A stretch of DNA of 64,000 nucleotides, from assembly GCF_003534205.1 (NCBI RefSeq), contig NZ_CP011102.1, forward strand, positions 1,624,036 to 1,688,035, given 5' to 3'. The stretch is from Listeria weihenstephanensis. GTDB lineage: Bacteria > Bacillota > Bacilli > Lactobacillales > Listeriaceae. The notes beneath the pieces are model-generated. The model saw only the letters and a program-made list of their open reading frames with translations. It was not told the origin of the DNA and made no database searches. Below, in pieces: positions 30,293-38,252 of the stretch. The position numbers were made by a program, and so were the translations under genes. Numbering within the stretch: the first letter of the stretch is position 1; each line of letters begins with the position of its first letter.

Positions 30293-30329
30293 AATATTCC
30301 TAGAGTACAAATTTTGCTCTAGGAATATT
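30293..30329 (+). other. Perfect 13-bp hairpin between parC and luxS
   Basis: AATATTCCTAGAG (30293-30305) pairs with CTCTAGGAATATT (30317-30329). There is no T-run after it, so it may be an mRNA processing or stability structure or a poor terminator. luxS begins only 28 nt later. Confidence 0.6.
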
Positions 30330-30357
30330 CTAATATATGGCGAAGGGATGTAATAAG

Positions 30358-30825
30358 ATGGCTGAAAAAATGAATGTAGAGAGTTTTAATCTGGATCATA
30401 CGAAAGTAAAAGCACCGTATGTTCGCTTAGCAGGACAAAAAGTTGGAGATCATGGAGACGAAATTTATAAATATGATGTTCGCTTCATGCAACCAAATAA
30501 GGAGCATATGGAAATGCCTGCGCTTCATTCACTTGAACATTTGATGGCAGAATTATCTCGGAATCATTCTGATAAAATTGTAGATATTAGTCCAATGGGT
30601 TGTCAGACGGGTTTTTACATGTCACTTATTAATCATACAGACTACGACGATGTTCTAGTTATTCTTGAAAAAACGCTAACAGATGTTTTAAATGCTACGG
30701 AAGTTCCGGCTTGTAATGAAATGCAATGTGGTTGGGCAGCAAGTCATAGTCTAGAAGGTGCTAAAGAGTTAGCGCAAGCATTTTTAGATAAAAAGTCTGA
30801 ATGGCCACAAGTATTTGGGGAATAG
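30358..30825 (+). CDS. luxS: S-ribosylhomocysteine lyase LuxS
   Basis: A protein of 155 aa from ATG 30358, 10 nt after AAGGG; the longer frame from 30337 lacks a ribosome site. The metal-binding H-S-L-E-H motif (residues about 54-58) and the catalytic cysteine in G-C-Q-T-G-F-Y are present. It splits S-ribosylhomocysteine to homocysteine and the AI-2 precursor, part of the activated methyl cycle. It directly follows parC, as in Listeria. A terminator follows. Confidence 0.97.
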   Translation: MAEKMNVESFNLDHTKVKAPYVRLAGQKVGDHGDEIYKYDVRFMQPNKEHMEMPALHSLEHLMAELSRNHSDKIVDISPMGCQTGFYMSLINHTDYDDVLVILEKTLTDVLNATEVPACNEMQCGWAASHSLEGAKELAQAFLDKKSEWPQVFGE

Positions 30826-30886
30826 CTAGAAAAAGCATTTACAGGCAAGCTGAAGTATGCTAAATTGTATATATATACACAACGAT

Positions 30887-30915
30887 GAAGATCACTGTTA
30901 GGGTGGTCTTCTTTT
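30887..30915 (+). terminator. Terminator after luxS
   Basis: GAAGATCAC pairs with GTGGTCTTC (one G-U), followed by TTTT. Confidence 0.75.
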
Positions 30916-30916
30916 A

Positions 30917-30945
30917 TTGGCTCCGTGAAAGCGGGAACATATGGT
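30917..30945 (+). promoter_or_regulatory. Promoter of the two-gene unknown unit
   Basis: TTGGCT (30917-30922), a 17-bp spacer and TATGGT (30940-30945), directly after the luxS terminator. Confidence 0.4.
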
Positions 30946-30978
30946 TATAGCAAGCATTTTCTGGAAAGGTGGATAATA

Positions 30979-31284
30979 ATGAACAGAATATCTATTATGC
31001 ATCAAAGTGAGATGGATATAAAATTATGCCGGTTTAATGACGCTGTGAACAAGCTGCAGGGATTACCTAAAAAAAAGAAACCTAAACAAAAAAAGGAATC
31101 AGCTAAATATATTGTGATAGAACCATTTGAAACAGCCTGTGAAAAAGTCTTAAATCAGATGGATGCGGTCGATAATAGTATGCGTCATTACTTAAAAGGA
31201 CGTGTGCATGTGGAAAAAGAATTATGGATTATTGCTTCTATCAAGAACCTAATTGATTATGGATATTTAAAAATAGAAGAATAG
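30979..31284 (+). CDS. Small basic protein of unknown function
   Basis: A protein of 101 aa from ATG 30979, about 6 nt after GGAAAGGTGG. I do not recognise it. A lysine-rich stretch (about residues 31-40, with P and Q) links a short N-terminal part to a helical C-terminal part ending in Y-G-Y-L-K-I-E-E. There is no signal peptide or membrane helix. It is followed after 25 nt by another unknown gene, probably in one operon. Both occupy the luxS-oatA interval where Listeria monocytogenes has internalin-family genes. Confidence 0.6.
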   Translation: MNRISIMHQSEMDIKLCRFNDAVNKLQGLPKKKKPKQKKESAKYIVIEPFETACEKVLNQMDAVDNSMRHYLKGRVHVEKELWIIASIKNLIDYGYLKIEE

Positions 31285-31309
31285 TTGTTTTAGAGAGGAT
31301 TAGTTTTAT

Positions 31310-31954
31310 ATGGAATTAGAACGTATTTGTCGTTTATTAAAACAACGTGGAGAGCGCATTATTGTGAAGAAGAATGGTGTGGAAACGTACCATGAATCAG
31401 ATGAAGATTATTATCGGCTGGAGCGCGAACGGTTAAATAAAAGCGAGCAGTGGCATTATTTTTATATACGAAATAAACAAGAACAGGTTATTGAAAAAGA
31501 ACATTTGGCGAGCTACACTGATGAGCGAGAGGGCGCTAGAAGCTTCTATTTATGGACGATGCGCAGTCATTATCGGCAGAAATATGTTCGCAAAATTCAT
31601 GCATACTTACAAGATACAGATTACGATCTTAGCCCTGATGTTGCAACGGTTGAACGTGCATTGGCGGTATTCTTAAAACTACATATTCCAAGACATTTAT
31701 ACAGCTTTGAAAATGAACAAAAGCCAGACTCGATTAATTTAGAGACAGATTGGGATTCTGGACGCAGTTTTTATATTGATTTAAAAGGAAAACAACATCG
31801 TGAAACACTTGTGCGCCCTAAAAGTATTGCTGTCAGGATTGCATTTGATCGGGTGTTAATGCTTTATTTATTTTACCAAGAACAAGATGCTTTATTCCAA
31901 TCTAATGAAATTCAAACATTATTTAACGAAGAAGAACGCCTCGTTTTCTTATAA
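31310..31954 (+). CDS. Protein of unknown function, 214 aa
   Basis: Not recognised. It is charged and soluble, rich in Tyr, Arg, Glu and Lys, with no signal peptide or membrane segment. Features include Y-Y-R-L-E-R-E-R-L near residue 34, W-H-Y-F-Y-I near 48, a middle region with many basic residues, and a hydrophobic C-terminal helix (V-L-M-L-Y-L-F-Y). GAGAGG lies about 12 nt before ATG. It is likely cotranscribed with the upstream 101-aa gene and ends at a bidirectional terminator. Confidence 0.65.
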   Translation: MELERICRLLKQRGERIIVKKNGVETYHESDEDYYRLERERLNKSEQWHYFYIRNKQEQVIEKEHLASYTDEREGARSFYLWTMRSHYRQKYVRKIHAYLQDTDYDLSPDVATVERALAVFLKLHIPRHLYSFENEQKPDSINLETDWDSGRSFYIDLKGKQHRETLVRPKSIAVRIAFDRVLMLYLFYQEQDALFQSNEIQTLFNEEERLVFL

Positions 31955-31965
31955 GATACAAAAAA

Positions 31966-32001
31966 ACCGCGACAGTCACAAAAAATAGTGAGCGTCGCGG
32001 T
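31966..32001. terminator. Bidirectional terminator before oatA
   Basis: ACCGCGAC/GTCGCGGT with an inner GTCAC/GTGA pairing is flanked by A6 on one side and T-rich sequence on the other, between convergent genes. Confidence 0.85.
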
Positions 32002-32008
32002 CTTTATT

Positions 32009-33844
32009 TTAATGTACCATTTTGGATGTTAGTAGTTGGACATAAGCTGTGACACCTTTTTTTGTTAAGTGGACGCCGTCATTACCAAAGTATTCGGGAT
32101 GATCAATGGCCAGGCTGTACCAATCCACCTGAATAACATTGTCGTATTCCGCATCAATTTTTTCAATAGCTGTGTTTACTTCAGATTCCCAGGCTCGCGG
32201 AACGCGTGTATTCACAAGATAGATGGTGGCTTTATCGAACATTTGGACTAAGGATTCCATTTTCTTTAGAGAAAAGGGGCCATTTGTTCCGAGTTCTAGG
32301 ATAACCGCACTGCCTTTTGAATTATATTTCTTATACTGCGTGGCTGTGTTTAAAGCATCCGCCATTTGTCTACCGACTAAGCCGTCGATTGCAATATTTG
32401 GGACCGCATTTTCTAGTTTTGGTTGGATGTCAATCATGAGCGAATCACCAATTGCGACGGTTTGCGTGTATTTTATTTGATCTGGTGTAACTATAGGTAT
32501 TTGCGCAGCATTTTTCTTAGGTGTGGTGGTGGTTGCCGCTGGTGGTGGGTCTTTTTTTGTAGTTGTGACAGGCTTAGCGACTGTTTTGACATGTGTTTTT
32601 TGAGTTCCTTCTGCGTTCGTTTTTACTGAAATCAAGTTGCTCATTCCTAACGTGAAAAATCCTAAAATAAGGACGAGGCTGCCGATAAAAGCCCATTTTC
32701 CAATAGGATAACCGCGCCAGTGTAGCAATTCTGTTAGGCGGAACGATTTGATATAAGCGATAAAACCATTTTTTCTGATTGGTGTCTCAATGAAGCGATA
32801 AGAAACTTCGGCGATAAGAAGCGTCGCGGCGACTTGCAGTGTTGCGCGTAACAAGTTTGGAGTGCCAACATCAGTAATAGGCGTCGTTAACGTGATGATA
32901 GGATAATGCCACAAGTAAATACCGTACGAACGCATGCCAATCCAGCGCAATGGTTTGAAGCTGAATATTTTACTTAAATAGGACGCAGGATGAGCAATCG
33001 TCGCAATCATGACAATGGAATTGATTGCAATGAGGAACATACCGCCACGATACAAGAAGGAATCGTATTCGTTTACGGTTGCAACACAAATAATAAAGAT
33101 TAAAACACTTGCCGTTCCAGCAACGTTCACTGCAATTTTTCCTTGCTTAGGAATATTGGGAGAAAGCCTTGTAAATGGCCAAACAAAAGCTAGAGCACCG
33201 CCAAGAAGAAGGCCAAATGCACGCGTGTCTGTACCATAGTAAACACGACTAGGATCCGCATCAGGTGAGTATAAGATCGCCATCAAAACTGCGGAGGCCA
33301 GAGCTGCGATTAAAATGATTCGCAAAATATTCTTTGGTTTTTTGATAAATTTTAAAGCACCGAATATAAAGAGTGGCCAGATAATATAAAACTGCTCTTC
33401 GATAGCGAGAGACCATAGATTTTTAAGAGGCGATGCCATTCCGAATGAGTCAAAATACGAGACGTTATGGAAAATGAACCACCAGTTACTTAGATAAAGG
33501 AAGGAGGCTGTCGCATCACCTCTAAGTGTAGCAAGAAGTGGACGATTAAAAATGACGGCAAAAACGACAACGACGACAATCATCAAGTAGACAGCTGGAA
33601 TTAAACGTCTGAAGCGTCCTAGCCAAAACTTCTTTAAATCAATGCGTTCATTTTTTTCCCATTCAGATAATAGGATATTCGTGATTAAGTAACCAGATAA
33701 AACAAAAAAGACGTCAACCCCGAGGAAACCACCAGAAGCCCAGCCGAAGCTGAGGTGATAGGCGATAACAGCAATAACTGCTAACGCTCGGAGCCCATCA
33801 ATGCTTGGTACATATTTTCTTTTATAGCGAGTGGATCTCTCCAT
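32009..33844 (-). CDS. oatA: Peptidoglycan O-acetyltransferase OatA
   Basis: A protein of 611 aa. The N-terminal acyltransferase-3 domain has about ten membrane helices, with Y-H-L-S-F-G-W and G-V-D-V-F-F-V-L-S-G-Y motifs. After a Thr/Lys/Pro-rich linker (about 410-445) comes an extracellular SGNH esterase-like domain: serine in A-I-G-D-S-L near residue 467, and Asp/His in N-D-G-V-H near 595. It acetylates N-acetylmuramic acid and so protects from lysozyme. Its position before the glycerophosphodiesterase matches Listeria oatA. AGGAGAG lies about 5 nt before ATG. Confidence 0.92.
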   Translation of the reverse strand: MERSTRYKRKYVPSIDGLRALAVIAVIAYHLSFGWASGGFLGVDVFFVLSGYLITNILLSEWEKNERIDLKKFWLGRFRRLIPAVYLMIVVVVVFAVIFNRPLLATLRGDATASFLYLSNWWFIFHNVSYFDSFGMASPLKNLWSLAIEEQFYIIWPLFIFGALKFIKKPKNILRIILIAALASAVLMAILYSPDADPSRVYYGTDTRAFGLLLGGALAFVWPFTRLSPNIPKQGKIAVNVAGTASVLIFIICVATVNEYDSFLYRGGMFLIAINSIVMIATIAHPASYLSKIFSFKPLRWIGMRSYGIYLWHYPIITLTTPITDVGTPNLLRATLQVAATLLIAEVSYRFIETPIRKNGFIAYIKSFRLTELLHWRGYPIGKWAFIGSLVLILGFFTLGMSNLISVKTNAEGTQKTHVKTVAKPVTTTKKDPPPAATTTTPKKNAAQIPIVTPDQIKYTQTVAIGDSLMIDIQPKLENAVPNIAIDGLVGRQMADALNTATQYKKYNSKGSAVILELGTNGPFSLKKMESLVQMFDKATIYLVNTRVPRAWESEVNTAIEKIDAEYDNVIQVDWYSLAIDHPEYFGNDGVHLTKKGVTAYVQLLTSKMVH

Positions 33845-33965
33845 CTGATCTCTCCTAACTGCAAATCCATATGGAAAGAATGTTTCCTAATTTTATTGCT
33901 AATGTAATGTGGTAGAAACACTATCTTGTGAGCCGTTTTATTTCACTTTATGTAGGAGATAAAAC

Positions 33966-34046
33966 ATGTTGTTACAGCGTATTTCTTACTTCTCTATCAT
34001 AACATATGTCATCGATACTGTAATTCTATATGGAGCAAAAACATGA
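33966..34046 (+). CDS. Possible 26-aa hydrophobic small protein
   Basis: An ATG 7 nt after AGGAG opens 26 codons with a hydrophobic middle (I-I-T-Y-V-I-D-T-V-I-L). No strong promoter is seen, and the ORF lies between the divergent oatA and glycerophosphodiesterase genes, ending just before the latter's -35. It could be chance. The rest of the 280-bp gap is AT-rich. Confidence 0.25.
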   Translation: MLLQRISYFSIITYVIDTVILYGAKT

Positions 34047-34059
34047 TAATTTATTAAAT

Positions 34060-34088
34060 TTGAGACATTTGTCTTAGTTTTGTATAAT
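34060..34088 (+). promoter_or_regulatory. Promoter of glycerophosphodiesterase gene
   Basis: TTGAGA (34060-34065), a 17-bp spacer and TATAAT (34083-34088). Confidence 0.75.
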
Positions 34089-34124
34089 AGATACCGAAGA
34101 ATAATAAAATGGGAGATGAGGGCT

Positions 34125-34853
34125 TTGACAGAAATATTTGCGCATCGAGGTAGTTCAGGCGCACATCCTGAAAATACGTTGCCAGCATTTTTGGCGGCGG
34201 TAGAATCTGGCGCTGATGGCATAGAGCTTGATGTTCAGTTGACCAAAGACGGCATTCCGATCGTAATTCATGATGATAAAGTGAATCGTACGACAAATGG
34301 ATCTGGGGTAGTCCGGGAACTTACCTTAAGGGAAATCAAAAAATTAGACGCGCATCAAGGTCATAAAAAACGTTTGCGAGCTCTATTTAAGAAAACGAAA
34401 ATACCAACATTAAAAGAAGTGCTCGTTGCTTTGAAGCATGATCCGCTGATTTTGAACATTGAATTAAAGACAGATGTCTATGATTATCCAGGAATAGAAG
34501 AGAAAGTATTGGAGCTGTGCAAAGAACATCAGCATCATTTTACATTTATATTTTGTTCGTTTAATCTAGATACATTAACACGTTTAAGGACGCTTGATAA
34601 AACGCTGGTGCTTTCCGCAATCACTGGCTTGGATGTGAAGGCCGCGGTAGAAAAGATGGATGAACTTCAATTAGATAGCATTAATCCGCCGTTCAAACTG
34701 CGAAACCACGAATCGCTCGCGAATATTCCAACGAGATGTTGGACCACGAATCAGGTTAGCCAGATGGATACGCTATTTGATGAGGATGTATTGGGCTTTA
34801 TGACTGATTTTCCAGAAAAAGCGGTGAAAGCTCGAAATGAGCGGAACAAATAG
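34125..34853 (+). CDS. Glycerophosphodiester phosphodiesterase (GlpQ/UgpQ type)
   Basis: A protein of 242 aa from TTG 34125, 9 nt after GGGAG; the ATG at 34116 is adjacent to that site. It has the GDPD start F-A-H-R-G-S-S-G-A-H-P-E-N-T, then G-I-E-L-D-V-Q-L-T-K-D and V-I-H-D, giving the metal and catalytic residues. There is no signal peptide, so it is cytosolic. It frees glycerol-3-phosphate from phospholipid headgroup diesters, which fits its place before glpD. Confidence 0.92.
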   Translation: MTEIFAHRGSSGAHPENTLPAFLAAVESGADGIELDVQLTKDGIPIVIHDDKVNRTTNGSGVVRELTLREIKKLDAHQGHKKRLRALFKKTKIPTLKEVLVALKHDPLILNIELKTDVYDYPGIEEKVLELCKEHQHHFTFIFCSFNLDTLTRLRTLDKTLVLSAITGLDVKAAVEKMDELQLDSINPPFKLRNHESLANIPTRCWTTNQVSQMDTLFDEDVLGFMTDFPEKAVKARNERNK

Positions 34854-34854
34854 C

Positions 34855-34884
34855 TTTACTTTTCAAGGTAATATGTACTATAAT
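34855..34884 (+). promoter_or_regulatory. glpD promoter
   Basis: TTTACT (34855-34860), an 18-bp spacer and TATAAT (34879-34884). It overlaps the end of the preceding gene's stop region. Confidence 0.6.
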
Positions 34885-34921
34885 TGGTGACAAGTTAATA
34901 TTTATTATTGTCTGAGATACG

Positions 34922-34974
34922 GAGAGACTACAAATGGCGAGCGCAATCGCTTGTTTTGTAGTCTCTCTTTTTTT
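34922..34974 (+). promoter_or_regulatory. Leader terminator of glpD, probable GlpP-controlled antitermination site
   Basis: GAGAGACTACAAA (34922-34934) pairs with TTTGTAGTCTCTC (34955-34967), with an inner AGCG/CGCT hairpin, followed by seven T. It sits between the promoter and glpD. In Bacillus subtilis a terminator in the glpD leader is overcome by GlpP with glycerol-3-phosphate. The structure is seen directly; GlpP control is inferred from that case. Confidence 0.7.
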
Positions 34975-35059
34975 GTGTAACGGTTTCAAAACCTGCAAAT
35001 TGTGGAAAACAGATGGTGAATAGATAAACTGTATTAGAGTCCTGAAGGGGGAAAACAAG

Positions 35060-36730
35060 ATGGTACAATTATTTTCAGCATTCGACAGAGAAACGATTCA
35101 AACAAAAATGACGGAGGAAACATTTGATCTAGTTATTGTAGGTGGCGGTATTACAGGTGCAGGTATTGCACTTGATGCTGTCTCTCGTGGCATGAGTGTC
35201 GCGTTGATTGAAATGCAAGATTTCGCAGCAGGGACATCAAGTCGCTCTACGAAACTTGTACACGGTGGTTTGCGCTATTTACAACAATTCCAAGTGAAAG
35301 AAGTCGCAGAGCTAGGAAAAGAACGCGCGATTGTGTATGAAAATGGGCCGCACGTAACAACTCCAGAGTGGATGATGTTACCGTTTCATAAGGGTGGAAA
35401 TATGGGCAAACTTAGCGCATCTTTCGGTATTCGTTTATACGACTACTTAGCAGGTGTTAAAAAAGAGGAACGCCGTAAAATTTTATCTGCAAAAGAAACG
35501 CTAGCTAAAAACCCATTTGTGAAAAAAGAAGGTTTAAAAGGTTCCGGATATTATGTGGAATACCGTACGGATGACGCCCGTTTAACCATTGAAGTTATGA
35601 AAAAAGCGGTGGAGTTAGGCGCAAAAGTTATTAATTATACGAAAGCGGAAAACTTCTTGTATGACGATAAAAAACATGTCGTTGGTGTGGTAGCACGCGA
35701 CCTAATTACAGGTAAAGTTTTTGATATTAGTGGACGTCGCGTGATTAATGCCGCAGGACCTTGGGTGGATCGCGTTCGTAAAATGGACTACACAACAAAC
35801 AATAAGCATCTTCGTTTAACGAAAGGTATTCACTTAGTTATTGATAAAACGAAATTCCCGATGGAGCAGGCAGTTTATTTTGATACACCTGATGGCCGCA
35901 TGGTTTTTGCTATTCCTCGTGATAAGAAAGTCTACGTGGGAACAACAGATACCGTGTACGATGAAATGGTCATCAATCCTAAGGCGAACGAAGAAGATCA
36001 TAAATACGTAATTAAAGCGATTAACTATATGTTCCCAGACGTCAACATTAGTGAAAATGACATTGAATCAAGCTGGGCTGGCGTCCGTCCGTTGATTTAT
36101 GAAGAAGGAAAAGATCCCTCTGAAATTTCGCGTAAAGATGAGGTTTGGTTCTCTGAAAGTGGCCTAATCACGATGGCCGGTGGTAAATTAACAGGATATC
36201 GTAAAATGGCAGAAAAACTGTTAGATGAAGTTAGTAAACCTTTAGCAAAAGAATCAGGAAAGAAATTCAAACCAGTACAAACGCATCATTTAGCGATTTC
36301 TGGTGGTGACGTCGGTGGCTCGGATAATATTGACGCCTTTATTGAGAAAAAAGCGAAAGAAGGAAATAATCGTTTTGGTTGGTCACTGGAAGAAGGTCGT
36401 GAATTAGCTAAACGTTATGGCTCAAATATCGATCATGTTTTCACTTACGCACAAGAGCATAAAGAAAATGGAACATCACCGCTACCAAATAGTTTATTCG
36501 CGCAACTCCATTATGCCATTTATCAAGAAGCGGTCATTCATCCAGTGGATTTCTTGCTTCGTCGCACGGGTTATCTGTTATTCGATATGCCTTACTTGTT
36601 GGAGTGGAAAGACGAAGTGATCGCGGATATGGATCATTTATTCCAATGGGATGCGCAGACCAAAGAACAATTAGTTTCAGAATTGCAAACACAAATTGAT
36701 GATGCACGCGAACCTGCTGACTGGCATTAA
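35060..36730 (+). CDS. glpD: Aerobic glycerol-3-phosphate dehydrogenase
   Basis: A protein of 556 aa, FAD-dependent. The dinucleotide motif is V-G-G-G-I-T-G-A-G near residue 27, followed by [17 protein letters not shown]. It oxidises glycerol-3-phosphate to dihydroxyacetone phosphate at the membrane and passes electrons to quinone. AGGGGG lies 8-10 nt before the ATG. The GlpP-like leader controls it. The upstream phosphodiesterase supplies its substrate. Confidence 0.97.
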   Translation: MVQLFSAFDRETIQTKMTEETFDLVIVGGGITGAGIALDAVSRGMSVALIEMQDFAAGTSSRSTKLVHGGLRYLQQFQVKEVAELGKERAIVYENGPHVTTPEWMMLPFHKGGNMGKLSASFGIRLYDYLAGVKKEERRKILSAKETLAKNPFVKKEGLKGSGYYVEYRTDDARLTIEVMKKAVELGAKVINYTKAENFLYDDKKHVVGVVARDLITGKVFDISGRRVINAAGPWVDRVRKMDYTTNNKHLRLTKGIHLVIDKTKFPMEQAVYFDTPDGRMVFAIPRDKKVYVGTTDTVYDEMVINPKANEEDHKYVIKAINYMFPDVNISENDIESSWAGVRPLIYEEGKDPSEISRKDEVWFSESGLITMAGGKLTGYRKMAEKLLDEVSKPLAKESGKKFKPVQTHHLAISGGDVGGSDNIDAFIEKKAKEGNNRFGWSLEEGRELAKRYGSNIDHVFTYAQEHKENGTSPLPNSLFAQLHYAIYQEAVIHPVDFLLRRTGYLLFDMPYLLEWKDEVIADMDHLFQWDAQTKEQLVSELQTQIDDAREPADWH

Positions 36731-36744
36731 ACGTTTGAACTGGT

Positions 36745-36810
36745 AAAAAACCTCTCTTTACAAATCTCTATTTTGTGATACATTAGGAGATATGGAAGGG
36801 GAGGTTTTTT
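36745..36810 (+). terminator. glpD terminator whose 3' arm covers the miaA ribosome site
   Basis: AAAAAACCTC (36745-36754) pairs with GAGGTTTTTT (36801-36810), with an inner ATCTC/GAGAT pairing (36764-36768, 36787-36791). The T-run and GAGG are also the Shine-Dalgarno region and start of miaA, so folding would both stop transcription and hide the start. Confidence 0.5.
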
Positions 36811-37736
36811 TGAGCAAAATTCCCGTTATTGTGATCGTTGGCCCGACAGCGGTTGGAAAGACAGCGCTTAGCATTGAGATGGCGCAGAAATTCGGTGGTG
36901 AAATTATTAGCGGTGATTCTATGCAAGTCTATCGCGGGCTTGATATTGGGACAGCTAAAGTTACGCAAGAAGAGATGGCTGGTGTGCCGCATTACCTGAT
37001 TGATATTAGAGAACCGAGTGAACCTTATGATGTATCTGAATTCAAGCAAGAAACGCATCGCCTTATTCGAAAGATTTGGGAGTCTGGTAAAATTCCTTTC
37101 CTCGTTGGTGGGACGGGTCTCTACGTACAATCGGTACTTTCTGATTATACGTTTGGAGAAGTGGATGGTGATACGGCTTATCGCGAGGAATTAGCAGGGA
37201 AATCAAGTGCAGCATTGCTTGAAATGTTGCGCGAGGTGGATCCAGAAAGCGCGATAAAGTTGCATGAGAATAATCCACGGCGTTTAATACGAGCGCTAGA
37301 AGTGTATCATTTTTCAGGGAAGAGATTTTCTGATTTGCAAAACCAAAAGGAGCAGATGAGTGAGTTTCAGCCGTTGCTTATTGGTTTGACAAGGGAACGT
37401 GAACAACTCTACGAACGGATCAATTTACGTGTGGAAATGATGCTGGATCAAGGGTTGCTTGAAGAAGCGCGCCTTTTCTATGATACTGGTTTGCGTGATG
37501 TTCCTGCGGCGCGAGGTATTGGTTATAAAGAACTGTTTGCTTATTTTGATGGGAGAATACCGTTAGATGAAGCGATTGAGCTGCTCAAGCGAAATTCTAG
37601 ACGTTTTGCGAAGCGGCAATTGACATGGTTTCGAAATCGGATGGATGTGGAATGGTTTGATGTGGAAGAAACGTCTATAAATGATGTCGTTGCAGGCGAA
37701 ATAAAGCAATTTTTAGAAGATAATAAGTTGTTTTAA
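36810..37736 (+). CDS. miaA: tRNA dimethylallyltransferase
   Basis: A protein of 308 aa from TTG 36810, about 6 nt after GGGGAGG; the upstream ATG at 36792 precedes that site. It has the P-loop G-P-T-A-V-G-K-T at residues about 11-18, then I-I-S-G-D-S-M-Q-V-Y-R-G-L-D-I-G-T-A-K and F-L-V-G-G-T-G-L-Y. It adds an isopentenyl group to A37 of tRNAs that read UNN codons. The miaA-hfq-hflX order is widely conserved. Confidence 0.95.
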   Translation: MSKIPVIVIVGPTAVGKTALSIEMAQKFGGEIISGDSMQVYRGLDIGTAKVTQEEMAGVPHYLIDIREPSEPYDVSEFKQETHRLIRKIWESGKIPFLVGGTGLYVQSVLSDYTFGEVDGDTAYREELAGKSSAALLEMLREVDPESAIKLHENNPRRLIRALEVYHFSGKRFSDLQNQKEQMSEFQPLLIGLTREREQLYERINLRVEMMLDQGLLEEARLFYDTGLRDVPAARGIGYKELFAYFDGRIPLDEAIELLKRNSRRFAKRQLTWFRNRMDVEWFDVEETSINDVVAGEIKQFLEDNKLF

Positions 37737-37799
37737 TTGGTGCGAAACAGGGTATTTGAAACTAGCGGAGAAAAAGAATCTTTGTTTTAGAGGTGCCAT

Positions 37800-37828
37800 T
37801 TGTACTTCTTGTGCATTTCGTTTAAAAT
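37800..37828 (+). promoter_or_regulatory. hfq promoter
   Basis: TTGTAC (37800-37805), a 17-bp spacer and TAAAAT (37823-37828). Confidence 0.6.
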
Positions 37829-37869
37829 GAAGATAGCTAAAGTAAGATAGAGAATAGGAGCGATTTACT

Positions 37870-38103
37870 ATGAAACAAGGTGGGCAAGGGTTACAGGATC
37901 ATTATTTAAATCAATTGAGGAAAGAGAAAATTTTAGCAACGGTCTTCTTAACAAATGGATTCCAGTTGCGCGGCAGAGTTATCAGCTTTGATAATTTCAC
38001 GGTGTTGCTTGATGTAGATGGTAAGCACCAACTTGTATTTAAACATGCGATTTCGACATTCTCTCCACAAAAAAATGTTGTCTTGAAATCGGATGACGAA
38101 TAG
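37870..38103 (+). CDS. hfq: RNA chaperone Hfq
   Basis: A protein of 77 aa, typical for Gram-positives. Sm1 spans about residues 10-50 ([13 protein letters not shown]), and Sm2 contains F-K-H-A-I-S-T. It forms a hexameric ring that binds sRNAs; in Listeria it is known to bind LhrA-type sRNAs. AGGAGCG precedes ATG. A strong terminator follows. Confidence 0.97.
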   Translation: MKQGGQGLQDHYLNQLRKEKILATVFLTNGFQLRGRVISFDNFTVLLDVDGKHQLVFKHAISTFSPQKNVVLKSDDE

Positions 38104-38130
38104 ACGTCGTTGATTAAAAATGAAACGAGG

Positions 38131-38176
38131 CCGGGTGTTGTGTACTGCTTTTACAGGGTACGCGCATTCGGTTTTT
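38131..38176 (+). terminator. Terminator after hfq
   Basis: A GC-rich hairpin with several G-U pairs (arm from 38131 pairs with the arm ending near 38171) is followed by TTTTTT. Confidence 0.7.
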
Positions 38177-38252
38177 TATAATGGTTTTCATCTTTCTTTG
38201 TGTGCCTATTTATGCTACGATAGGGAGATGAAGTGATTGGAGTGCAAAGCAG

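Noticed and set aside
34977-34993. Possible CcpA cre site before glpD (TGTAACGGTTTCA)
   Set aside because: It is one base short of the 14-bp cre consensus and lies after the leader terminator; too weak to claim.
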